Source of the DNA: JALYYC01 sp963795805
GTDB taxonomy: Bacteria; Chloroflexota; Dormibacteria; CF-121
Length of the DNA stretch: 64,000 nucleotides
Direction of reading: 5' to 3'
Assembly: GCA_963795805.1 (NCBI GenBank)
Contig: CAWCIV010000001.1
Span: 434,001 to 498,000 of the forward strand
The position numbers were made by a program, and so were the translations under genes. Each line of letters opens with the position of its first letter. The first letter of the stretch is position 1. A model generated the notes under the pieces. That model did not search any database, was not told the DNA's origin, and saw only the letters and a program-made list of their open reading frames with translations. Of the stretch, positions 1-7,721 are shown one piece after another.

Positions 1-115
1 CGCTCTCCTGTTGCTTGATGGTCTCCAGGACCATCCTGATCGCTCGGTCCCGCAGTTCAGGCGGGTACCGGTGCTTCGACGCACGCTTCGACGGTGGCGG
101 CTTCGATGCTGGCAT
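1..115 (-). mobile_element. IS3-family transposase OrfA, 5' part, cut by window edge
   Basis: Read on the minus strand from an ATG at 115, the 38 visible codons begin MPASKPPPSK and continue with RYPPELRDRAIRMVLETI. This is the N-terminal helix-turn-helix start typical of IS3-family OrfA proteins, which bind the element ends and are joined to OrfB by frameshifting. A good ribosome binding site (GGGAGG) lies 8-10 bases upstream of the ATG. The gene runs off the left edge, so I cannot say whether the element is complete. It is divergent to a second, different OrfA fragment starting at 212. Confidence 0.7.
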
Positions 116-211
116 GGGCCACATCCTCCCAAAGAATGGAGAAGTGCGCGCCGAGTCTCGTGGAGTCGAATTAGCGGGAATGGCGTGCTGCTGTCCGACG
201 AGGAGGACAGC

Positions 212-319
212 ATGGCACGAAGTGGCTACCCAGCGGAGTTTCGGCGAAGGGTTCCTGATTTGCTTGCGGCAGGTCGAGGCGTTGGCACGTATTCGCCGGA
301 ATACTTGGACCAGCATTGA
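212..319 (+). mobile_element. Decayed IS3-type OrfA remnant
   Basis: An ATG at 212 with a GAGGAGGAC ribosome binding site opens a 35-codon frame beginning MARSGYPAEFRRRV and followed by DLLAAGRGV. This matches the conserved start of another IS3-type OrfA subgroup (usual pattern MARSGYPAEFR, then LDLVAAGR and a DNA-binding helix). After about 24 residues the similarity stops and the frame ends at a TGA, with no OrfB or element end nearby. I read it as a broken insertion-sequence remnant. It belongs to a different subgroup from the fragment at 1-115. Confidence 0.6.
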
Positions 320-429
320 TCCTTGTGGCGCACGCCATCTCGCGCCAGTAACCGCAAGCTGGTTTCCCACTCGGTCGTTATATGGCCGTGGAGGGGAATA
401 TCGATCAACGTCGCGCACCCGACACCGCA
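320..429. other. Intergenic remnant region, no gene seen
   Basis: Between the transposase remnant and the small CxxC protein I see no convincing reading frame, RNA gene or repeat. It may be further decayed insertion-sequence DNA, but nothing in it is recognisable. Confidence 0.3.
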
Positions 430-678
430 ATGATCTTTGACCTGATCTGCCGCTCGTGCGGTGCGTGTACCCAGCGAGCTTGGGATCCGACGGCGGCGGT
501 TGGCGTCACGCTCTGCACAACGTGCGACTCGGCAATGTCGGTCATCGGGATCGACTTTCCGCGCGGCCGCCAGTCCGCGCCCTTGACCAGCGTCCTCGAG
601 GTCATCCAGGGCGCGGGCATCGTTCCCGTCGCCGTCGAACGGCATGCGCGCGGCCGGCTGAGTCCTCAGGCGGCCTGA
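430..678 (+). CDS. Small hypothetical protein with two Cys pairs
   Basis: This 82-residue frame starts at an ATG (MIFDLICRSCGAC) and has cysteines in the pattern CRSCGAC followed about 20 residues later by CTTC. That arrangement could bind one zinc ion as a ribbon. No family was recognised. The start lacks a clear ribosome binding site, and an earlier in-frame start exists at 382. It lies between insertion-sequence debris and a cupin gene, so it may be a real small gene or chance. The codon usage (G/C in third positions) is compatible with coding. Confidence 0.35.
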   Translation: MIFDLICRSCGACTQRAWDPTAAVGVTLCTTCDSAMSVIGIDFPRGRQSAPLTSVLEVIQGAGIVPVAVERHARGRLSPQAA

Positions 679-694
679 ACCCTAAGCTGTCCCG

Positions 695-1039
695 GTGCGG
701 TTGATAGACATCGACCCTGGCCGCCTCATCAACGACTGGTCGAGCCAGGGGGTGCGTGCTGCTGGCCTGGTACGCGCCGATATGGCTGCCGACATCAGTT
801 GTCTCCGCTTCGACTCGAACGCGGTCCTGGGGCGCCACCCGACGGGGCGGCTGCAAGTCTTTGCGGTGCTCGATGGCAGGGGATGGGTGAGCGGACCGGA
901 CGGGCTGCGACATCCGATCGCCGCCGGCCAGGCAGCGTTCTGGGACAAGGGAGAATCCCATGAGTCGGGAAGCGAGACGGGGATGACGGTCCTGATCGTG
1001 CAGGCCGAGCGCCTCGACCCCGACAACCGCCCGGCCTAG
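695..1039 (+). CDS. Cupin-domain protein
   Basis: The 114-residue protein starts at GTG (MRLIDIDPGRL) and shows the small beta-barrel layout of a single cupin domain. A central glycine-rich turn (VLDGRGWVSGPDG) is followed by IAAGQAAFWDKGESHES, which resembles cupin motif 1/2 spacing (G-x-x-A-x-W-x-x-G-x-x-H). The histidine in GESHES and the upstream acidic residues could be metal ligands, but the set is incomplete, so substrate and metal cannot be stated. It is convergent with the YcaQ-like gene; their stop codons overlap by four bases. Confidence 0.6.
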   Translation: MRLIDIDPGRLINDWSSQGVRAAGLVRADMAADISCLRFDSNAVLGRHPTGRLQVFAVLDGRGWVSGPDGLRHPIAAGQAAFWDKGESHESGSETGMTVLIVQAERLDPDNRPA

Positions 1040-2268
1040 TAGGCGGCCTTCATCGGCGTCTTCCAGCCGCGGGGCAGGGCGGCGGGGACCGCCACGGTTT
1101 TCGCTCCGAGAAACTCGGCGAGACTGGTGACGGCGCCGGCAACGTCAGGGCCGGCTGACGCGACCTCGATCCGGGCTTCGGTATGGATCGCCTTGAGCTC
1201 GAGCCGTTGCTCGGCGCGGTTCATCGCGACGTCGATCCGCCCAATTAGATCCTCGCCATGTAGCACGGACAGCACGTAGTAGCCGTAGCGCCGCCGCGCC
1301 ACCGGAAGGTAGATCTCGAGTGAAAAATCGAAGTTGAACAGTAGTCGCGTACGAGCTCGGTCCCTGATCAAGTTGTCGAAAGGGGAGAGGAGGGTTGTTC
1401 GCGGTTGCCAGTCTCCGGCTTCGATGCGGTCGAGCAGCGCCACGTCCTCGGCATGGACATACCAGGAGCCGGGTAGGGTGGCCCCCTCTCCGCCGATTGC
1501 CACCGGGATGATCGTGCCCTGCTGTTCAAGGCGTTGCAGCGTGAGTGGGAGACCGGGATAGCGGCCGCTGATGAAGTGATGATTGATGTCGGCCGCTCGC
1601 GCGACCCCGAGGGCGCGCAGCGATCGCTGGGCGGCGATGTGCACGACGGCCGACGACGTCATGCGTTGCCGCGGTGTCCACTCCGGCAGGCAACGAGCGG
1701 ATAGATCCCACCACCGGTTCCCGCCCTGCCGGCCGGCAACCATCACATCACCTCCCATCCAGAGAAACGCCAGCATCCGGTCGACATTCCGTCCCGAGTT
1801 CCAACCGCCCGAGGCCCAGGCATACTCGGACCGATCCTCGAAGACGCGAGCCGGGAGCGGGCCCCGACGCCGGAGCTCCCGCAAAACGTGCGCTCGGAGC
1901 GTCGCGTTCTCGCGCACCCACCCCTGGACGCGAGCTGCCCACGGCGTCTCGCCGCGCCGGTAGCGGCGCATCGTCTCGCGGTGGATCGGATAGTCCTCCG
2001 TCAGGACGATCGATGCCGCGTGGGCCCAATACTCGAATAACCGGCGTTCCTGCCAGAGGAGCCGGTCCAGATCGGCGGGATCGTAGCCGCCCAACCGGCT
2101 CCAGAGCACCAAACGGTGACTGGGTGCCACCGCGCTCACCGGATCGAGCTGGAGGCAGCCGAGCTGCCGGATCACGGCGAGCATGGTCCCTGGCGGCGGT
2201 GGTGGATTCGTCAGTCGCTGGGCGGCCACCGCCAACCGGCGGGCCGTCTGAAGCGAAATGGTTCGCAT
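1036..2268 (-). CDS. YcaQ/AlkX-like winged-helix DNA glycosylase
   Basis: This 410-residue protein is of the HTH_42 (winged-helix) family that includes bacterial YcaQ/AlkX. Characterised members are DNA glycosylases that remove alkylated bases and unhook interstrand crosslinks. The N-terminal segment contains LGCLQLDPV, giving Q40-L-D42, which fits the Q-phi-D catalytic motif of the YcaQ subgroup rather than the Q-phi-Q motif of Streptomyces AlkZ. The C-terminal part (LLSPFDNLIRDR, then RLLFNFDFSLEIY) is typical of the family. The start MRTISLQ at 2268 is chosen because the longer frame upstream has no family features. Its start overlaps the divergent nfeD-like start. Specificity is inferred from the family. 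Confidence 0.75.
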   Translation of the reverse strand: MRTISLQTARRLAVAAQRLTNPPPPPGTMLAVIRQLGCLQLDPVSAVAPSHRLVLWSRLGGYDPADLDRLLWQERRLFEYWAHAASIVLTEDYPIHRETMRRYRRGETPWAARVQGWVRENATLRAHVLRELRRRGPLPARVFEDRSEYAWASGGWNSGRNVDRMLAFLWMGGDVMVAGRQGGNRWWDLSARCLPEWTPRQRMTSSAVVHIAAQRSLRALGVARAADINHHFISGRYPGLPLTLQRLEQQGTIIPVAIGGEGATLPGSWYVHAEDVALLDRIEAGDWQPRTTLLSPFDNLIRDRARTRLLFNFDFSLEIYLPVARRRYGYYVLSVLHGEDLIGRIDVAMNRAEQRLELKAIHTEARIEVASAGPDVAGAVTSLAEFLGAKTVAVPAALPRGWKTPMKAAY

Positions 2269-2755
2269 GTCAGGAAAGAGCCTAGAATTTTCTTCGGTGT
2301 CTGGCTTCTGGTTCTGGGTGATCGTCGCGATTGCCTTTGCCGTCGTCGAGGTCGTGACGCTCGCCTTCTTTGCGGTCTTCATCACGATCGGCGCGCTGGC
2401 GGCCGCGCTGGCGGGCCTTCTGGGGTTCGGCCTCCTGGTCCAGGTGATCGTGCTCGGAGTCGTGGGCGGCCTGGGGATCGCCGCGGCGAGGCCGTTCCTG
2501 GTGCAGCGGTTGCACATCGGCCGCCATCCCTTGCGATCGGGCGCCGACAGTATGATCGGCCTGGAGGGGGTGCTGACCGACCCCATCCTGGGGTCTAGCC
2601 GCCCGGGGCATCTCAAGGTTTCGGGCGAACTCTGGCCCGCGGTCACCGAGGACTCGAGCAGTGTTCCGGCCGAGACGCCGGTCGTGGTCACCGCGATTCG
2701 CGGAAGCACGCTTATCGTTCGCGTCGCGTCGTCGGCGCCCACTCCGTTCGCGTAA
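2258..2755 (+). CDS. NfeD-like membrane protein
   Basis: The protein has up to 165 residues. It has an N-terminal segment of two or three hydrophobic helices (FWFWVIVAIAFAVVEVV through the LLGFGLLVQVIVLGVVGG region), then a short OB-like C-terminal domain (MIGLEGVLTDPI, HLKVSGELWPA, VVTAIRGSTLIV). This is the short NfeD architecture. NfeD proteins work with stomatin/SPFH proteins in membrane-domain organisation and quality control, and an SPFH gene follows 16 bases downstream, which supports the call. The start is uncertain: ATG 2258, ATG 2267 or a downstream GTG before the first helix are all possible. It overlaps the 5' end of the divergent YcaQ-like gene. Confidence 0.75.
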   Translation: MVRMSGKSLEFSSVSGFWFWVIVAIAFAVVEVVTLAFFAVFITIGALAAALAGLLGFGLLVQVIVLGVVGGLGIAAARPFLVQRLHIGRHPLRSGADSMIGLEGVLTDPILGSSRPGHLKVSGELWPAVTEDSSSVPAETPVVVTAIRGSTLIVRVASSAPTPFA

Positions 2756-2771
2756 CCAATAAGGGGGTTCT

Positions 2772-3695
2772 ATGAACGCTTCGGTGATCGTCGGCGCCGT
2801 CCTTCTCTTACTCGTCCTCGTCCTGGTAGCTCGGACGGTCAACGTGATCCAGCAGGGCTATGTCGGGATTGTCAAGCGGTTGGGGGAGTTCCATTCCGTG
2901 CGGCAGCCGGGGGTAACGTTCCTGGTGCCGTTGATCGATGCCATGTCGACGGTCGACATCCGCGAAACCCCGCGCACGGGTGACAAGCAGGAGGTCATCA
3001 CCCGTGACAATGTCACCGTCAGCGTCAATGCCACGATCTTCAGCCAGGTCGTAGATCCGAAGCTGGCCCTCTTCAGCGTCAGCAATTACTTTGTCGCGAT
3101 CGACCAGCTCTCTCGAACCACCCTGCGTGCGATCTTCGGCGGGATGAGCCTGGACGATGCCCTCAGTCAGCGCGAACGGATCAACGCACAACTGCAGGCG
3201 CAGATGGAATCGGTCACCGATAAGTGGGGGATCCGGATCAACCGGATCGAAATCGTTGATATCACCCCGCCGCAAATGATCCTCAATGCGCTGGCCCTGC
3301 AGAAGCAGGCGGACCAGGAGAAGCGCGCCTTCATCCTGAAATCAGAGGGGCAGCAGCAATCGCAGATCAACATCGCGGACGGCCAGAAGCAGGCCCAGAT
3401 CAAGACCGCCGAGGGCGACAAGCAGTCCGCGATCCTCCGCGCTGAGGGCCTGCGGCAGGCGACGATCCTCGAAGCCGAAGGTCGGGCGCAGGCGGTCGCG
3501 ACCGTTTACAAGGCGATCAAGGACGCCGCGCCCGATCCAACGCTGGTGTCGATCCTCCAGCTGGACACGCTGTCCAAGTTTGCCGAGAGCGAGAACACGA
3601 AGATTGTCGTGCCGGTTGAGACCGCGGGACTCCTCGGGGCCGCGCAGGTGCTTCGGGGCGTGCTCGACGCGGCGCCCACGGGCGGGAAGTCATAG
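2772..3695 (+). CDS. SPFH/Band 7 (paraslipin-type) protein
   Basis: The 307-residue protein begins with one transmembrane helix (ASVIVGAVLLLLVLVLVA), followed by the SPFH domain: QQGYVGIVKRLGEF, VDIRETPRTGDKQEVITRDNV and ISPQMI-like DITPPQMILNAL. A long alanine/glutamate/glutamine-rich coiled coil then runs over roughly residues 180-250, with repeated ADGQKQAQIKTAEGDKQ units. This is the stomatin/paraslipin (QmcA-like) layout. The family forms ring-like membrane scaffolds and usually pairs with NfeD, as here. The start ATG has a strong AAGGGGG site seven bases upstream. Length is normal for the family. Confidence 0.88.
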   Translation: MNASVIVGAVLLLLVLVLVARTVNVIQQGYVGIVKRLGEFHSVRQPGVTFLVPLIDAMSTVDIRETPRTGDKQEVITRDNVTVSVNATIFSQVVDPKLALFSVSNYFVAIDQLSRTTLRAIFGGMSLDDALSQRERINAQLQAQMESVTDKWGIRINRIEIVDITPPQMILNALALQKQADQEKRAFILKSEGQQQSQINIADGQKQAQIKTAEGDKQSAILRAEGLRQATILEAEGRAQAVATVYKAIKDAAPDPTLVSILQLDTLSKFAESENTKIVVPVETAGLLGAAQVLRGVLDAAPTGGKS

Positions 3696-4180
3696 CCGAA
3701 GCGTCGACCGACGTCACGATCGAGCGGCTGAGCCCGTCCGAGCATGGGTCGGTCCGCTCGTTCCTGCGCGATCTGATGCTGGAGGAACAGCAACATTACG
3801 CACACCCCCAGTTGAGTGCCGAGCAGATCGCGCACGACGTCGAGCAGCCGCCGCCCGCGCAGTTCAGTGGGGAGAACGTCATTCTCGTTGCTCGCGTTGG
3901 TGGGCAGCTTACCGGCCTTTGCTGGTGCGTGCTCTTCGATCCGGGAACAGGGCTCGAGGGCGAGGTCGCCGAGGTCTATGTCGACCCCGACCATCGGGGC
4001 AGGGGTCTCGGCGGGCGCTTGCTGCGCCAGGCGATTGAGCTGTTCCGCGAGCGGAATGTCACTTTCGCCTGCGTCTGGACGCGCGAGAGTAACCCACAGG
4101 CGGTCCGGCTGTACGAAGAGGCGGGCTTCCGTCGCACCGAGCAGCTCGTCCTGACCTGGCTCCCACTGCCGGGTCGCTAA
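3692..4180 (+). CDS. GNAT-family N-acetyltransferase
   Basis: The C-terminal half carries the acetyl-CoA binding signature YVDPDHRGRGLGGRLL, followed by ESNPQAVRLYEEAGFRR, the classic GNAT motif A and alpha4/beta6 region. The substrate is unknown. Coding similarity extends upstream of the first ATG (3776) through TDVTIERLSPSEHG, which looks like beta1 of the fold. In that frame there is no ATG, GTG or TTG. The only start-like position is an ATA at 3692 overlapping the preceding stop (ATAG). Either the gene begins at 3776 without its first strand, a rare start is used, or there is a base error. I give the longer span for that reason. Confidence 0.72.
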   Translation: MAEASTDVTIERLSPSEHGSVRSFLRDLMLEEQQHYAHPQLSAEQIAHDVEQPPPAQFSGENVILVARVGGQLTGLCWCVLFDPGTGLEGEVAEVYVDPDHRGRGLGGRLLRQAIELFRERNVTFACVWTRESNPQAVRLYEEAGFRRTEQLVLTWLPLPGR

Positions 4181-4190
4181 ATACCGGGGA

Positions 4191-4196
4191 TACAAT
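4191..4196 (+). promoter_or_regulatory. -10 box (TACAAT) upstream of htrA
   Basis: TACAAT ends 11 bases before the ATG of the HtrA-like gene. No good -35 hexamer is visible at 16-18 bases. The spacing would give a very short or absent leader. Confidence 0.35.
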
Positions 4197-4207
4197 GAGG
4201 TCCCTCG

Positions 4208-5393
4208 ATGGCCACCGATCCCCAGTTCGTTTCACCACCGCCACCAACTGAGCCGCCGGCGCAGGTTGTCCCGCCCGCGACACGTGCGTCAAGGGGTCGG
4301 CAGCCGGGCATCCTCGGCATCATCCTGATCAGCGCGCTTGTTGGCGCGATCGTCGGCTCCGCCGCCGCCGTCGTGGTGGCCGGCCGGCTGGTCAAGACCA
4401 CCGGGACCGGCAGCGTGCTGGCTCCGCTTGCGCCCGTGACGAACAACGTGACCGAGGAGTCGGCCGTCATCAACGTGGCCAACCAGGCCGGGAGGGCTGT
4501 GGTCGAGATCAAGACCACGATTTCGTCGCCGGACATCTTCGTCCAGCAGGAGCAGAAGGGAATCGGCTCCGGCTTCATCGTCCGGGCGGACGGCTACATC
4601 GTGACCAACAACCACGTCGTCGTGAATGCCAAGCAGCTGCAGGTCATTCTTCGAGACCAGGGAAAGACGTATGACGCCCGCGTGGTCGGGACCAGCCCTC
4701 TCGATGACGTGGCGGTGATCAAGATCGATGCCCAGGATTTGCCCACCCTCACGTTCGGTGATTCCCATGCGATCAAGGTGGGCCAGCTGGCGATCGCGAT
4801 CGGGAGCCCGCTCGGCCAGTCGAACAGTGTGACCAAGGGCGTGATCAGCGCACTGCACCGCTCCCTCAAGGTTCCGGATCCCACCAACCCAGGAGGAACC
4901 GAGGACATCCTGAACGCGATCCAGACGGATGCCTCGATCAATCCCGGGAATAGCGGGGGACCGTTGCTCAATTCCGCGGGCCAGGTCGTCGGGATCAATT
5001 TCGCGATCGAGCAGGCGCAATCCGGGCCCGGGCTGGGGTTCGCGCTCGATGGTGACGCGGCGCGCGACATTGCGAATCAGCTGATCCAGACCGGGCATGT
5101 CAACCAACCGTTCCTGGGCGTGAGTTATGAGCAGATGGATGAGACGGCCGCCAAGGCGAACAATCTGGTGGTGGGCGCCTTGATCACCGATATCCAGGCC
5201 AACTCTCCCGCAAGCAGCGGCGGCCTTCGCATTCACGACGTAATCGTCAAGGTTATCGACCAGTCAATCGACGACGATCATCCCCTCAAGGATGTCCTCC
5301 GGCAATATCGCTCCCGGCACAAAGATTTCCGTGACCGTGTTCCGCGGTGGCCACAACCAGGCATTGCAGGTCACGCTCGGAACGCACCCCTGA
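4208..5393 (+). CDS. HtrA/DegP-like membrane serine protease (frame broken near 5312)
   Basis: A proline-rich cytoplasmic N-terminus is followed by one transmembrane helix (about residues 34-58) and an extracytoplasmic trypsin-like domain. The catalytic triad is visible as H136 (TNNHVV), D167 (LDDVAVIKI) and S249 (GNSGGPLL). A C-terminal PDZ domain begins around FLGVSYEQMD. HtrA proteases degrade or refold damaged envelope proteins. Near 5312 one extra base breaks the frame. Removing it restores RPGTKISVTVFRGGHNQALQ, the expected end of the PDZ, and a stop at 5391-5393. Without the correction the frame runs artificially into argS. I interpret the break as a sequence error. Confidence 0.85.
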
Positions 5394-7019
5394 CCGCGAC
5401 CACGCCGCCGCCAACGCCGCCGCCAACGCCCTCCTCGCTCATCGATGGAGCCGTTCGAGAAGCGGTTCGCAGCATCCCAGGCTGGCCCGACCCGCCGCCG
5501 CCGCTCCCCGCGGTCATCGTCGAGCGGGCGCAGAATCCTGCCCACGGGGACTACTCGGTCACCCTGCCGCTGAAGCTGGCGAAGACGCTCCATCGGTCGC
5601 CGATGGCGATCGCCAACGACCTCGCATCGAGCCTCAGCCTTCCGGCCACGTTCGGCCACGTCGAGATCGCCCCGCCGGGCTTCATCAATCTGCGGCTGGA
5701 GACCGGGTGGCTCCAGTCACAGGTGAATGTCATTGTCGAAGCCGGCCACGCCTGGGGGCGCGGGACCGTCGGCGACGGGCACCGGGTCCAGGTGGAGTTC
5801 GTGAGCGCAAACCCCACCGGACCGCTGCTCTTCAGCCATGCGCGGGGGGCGGTGGTCGGGGACGTCGCCGCGCGAATCCTGGAAGCCTCCGGCTTCGCCG
5901 TTCAGCGCGAGTACTACATCAATGACAAGGGCAAGCAGATCCGGCTCTTCGGTGAGTCGGTCCGGGCCAGGATGCGCGGAGAGCCGGCGCCGGAAGGTGG
6001 CTACAGTGGCGACTATCTATCGGACATTGTCGACGTCGCGCGGGCGCGGGGCATAACGGATCCGATCGCCCTCGCGCAGGTTGGGATGGAGCTCGTCCAG
6101 ACCCAGATCTGGGACGACCTGAAGCGGCTCGGGATCCGGCACGACCAGGTCTTTCTCGAGAGCAGCCTTTACGAGGGCTTCGATCAGGAGACGATGCAGA
6201 AGCTTGCCGCCCTGGACCGCATCGTCGAGAAGGACGGGGCGATCTGGTTTCGGACCGGGACGGAGAAGGACGAGGTCCTCTTTCGCCGGGATGGTTATCC
6301 GACGTACTTCGCCTCCGACATCTTCTACCACCGCGAGAAATTCGAGAGGCGGGAATTCGACCGCGTCATCGATGTCTGGGGCGCCGATCACCAGGGGCAG
6401 GTGGGACGGCTCAAGGACTCCCTCGCCGTCCTCGGAATCGACCCGGCGCGGCTCGTCGTCCTGATGGTTCAGTTGGTGTCGGTGAAGCGCGGATGCGGAA
6501 ATCGTTCGGATGTCGAGGCGGGCCGGCGTCGGGATTTCGCTGAAGGAAATGCTCGACGAGGTCGGGCCGGACGCGGTCCGCTACTTCTTTCTCCTGCGGT
6601 CCGCGGACGCCCAGATGGAGTTCGATGTCGACCTGGCCAAACAGCAGTCGAGCGACAATCCCGTCTACTACGCGCAGTACGCGCATGCCCGGCTCGCCAA
6701 CGTCCTGGCCCTCGGCGCGTCCTCCGGCAGCGCCGTGAACCTTGAGCGGCTCGACTCCGAGTGGGAGCTGGACTTGATTCGCATCATGCTGCGGTGGCCT
6801 GACATCGTGCGCGAGGCCGCGGAAGCGATCGAGCCGCACCGCCTTGCCTTTTACACGGATGAGCTTGCCGCCAGCGTCCATCGCTTCTACAAGAATTGCC
6901 GGGTCGTCTCGGAGGACGCCGAGTTGACCGCGACCCGCCTGCACCTCACGCGCGCAGCCCGAACCACCCTGGCCAATGCGCTTGACCTGATGGGCGTCTC
7001 GGCGCCCGCGCGCATGTGA
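5390..7019 (+). CDS. argS: Arginyl-tRNA synthetase (frame broken near 6493)
   Basis: This charges tRNA-Arg with arginine in the cytoplasm. Class I features are seen: an N-terminal additional domain (HGDYSVTLPLKLAK), VEFVSANPTGPL before the HIGH-region, WGADHQGQVGRL, and MSRRAGVGISLKEML in the KMSKS position. The anticodon-binding domain then runs to a C-terminus ending ALDLMGVSAPARM. One extra base near 6493 breaks the frame; removing it joins VSVKRG directly to AEIVRMSRR. The first His of the HIGH motif is not present (GPLLFSHARG). The likely start is a CTG at 5390 overlapping the htrA stop (CTGA), because no ATG/GTG/TTG precedes the conserved N-terminal domain. The first residues are Pro/Thr rich, from a 12-base tandem repeat. 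Confidence 0.88.
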
Positions 7020-7027
7020 GCCGCCGC

Positions 7028-7033
7028 TAGAAT
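7028..7033 (+). promoter_or_regulatory. Leaderless-type -10 box TAGAAT
   Basis: TAGAAT is followed by seven bases and then the GTG start at 7041. There is no Shine-Dalgarno sequence. This spacing places the expected transcription start at or beside the GTG. Confidence 0.5.
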
Positions 7034-7040
7034 CAGGCCC

Positions 7041-7715
7041 GTGGAAATCACCTATTTCGGCCTGAACTCCGTCCGGCTACGCGGGCGCGAGGCCGCCGTC
7101 CTGATCGATCCCTACGATCCGAAGCTCGGTCTGTCCCCCGTCCGGCTCAACGTGCAGGTGGTGGTGCTCACGCCATGAGGACCCCACGCATTTCAGCATG
7201 CAGGGGCTCGGCAACGACTATCACCTGGTCACTGGGGCGGGCGAATTCGAGATCAAGGGGATCGCGCTGCATGGCATCCAGACCTATCACGATCGGAAGA
7301 AAGGCGCCGAGCGCGGCAAGAACACGGTCTATGTCATCGAGGTCGACGACCTGCGCGTCTGCCACCTCGGTCACCTCGGGCACGCCCTCGACGAAGCCCA
7401 GCTCGAGGCCATCGGGAGCAAGGTTGATGTGCTGTGGTGCCAGTCGGCGATGGGAGCCACATCAACGCCACCGAGGCGACCGAGATCGTGAACCAGATCG
7501 AGCCGAAGCTTGTCGTCCCGATCTCCTACAAGCTGCCGGGTCTCAGCCTGCTGGCACAGAACCTCGAGGGGGTCGAGAAGTTCGCCAAGGAGATGGGGGC
7601 CACCGACCTAACGCCGCAGCCGAAACTGCAGCTGACATCGAGCCCGACGACGGAGGAAACGAAGCTGGTCATCCTCGAGGCGCGCGGCGCGGCGGTCGGT
7701 TCAGCCGTCGAGTAG
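7041..7715 (+). CDS. MBL-fold hydrolase, UlaG/YtkL-like (two frame breaks)
   Basis: The pieces read VEITYFGLNSVRLRGREAAVLIDPYDP, then QGLGNDYHLVTGAGEFE, YHDRKKGAERGKNTVY, VCHLGHLGHALDE, VPVGDGSHINATEA and VVPISYKLPGL. Together they follow the layout of COG2220 metallo-beta-lactamase-fold proteins of about 220 residues. A base discrepancy near 7175 and another near 7433 split the frame into three. The metal-ligand motif reads HEDPTH after correction instead of the usual HxHxDH, and the second motif is HLGHLGH where relatives usually have HLGDLGH, so enzyme activity is doubtful. Start GTG 7041 is chosen from its -10 box and the conserved beta1 strand. Confidence 0.7.
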
Positions 7716-7721
7716 ACGCGC

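Noticed and set aside
5403..5426. 12-base tandem repeat (CCGCCGCCAACG twice) as a possible regulatory repeat
   Set aside because: It lies in the Pro/Thr-rich start of ArgS and is more simply low-complexity coding sequence.
4208..6745. An apparent 845-residue HtrA-ArgS fusion protein
   Set aside because: It is created by a one-base shift inside the PDZ domain. Correcting it gives a natural HtrA stop at 5393 and a separate ArgS, and no biological link between the two enzymes is known.
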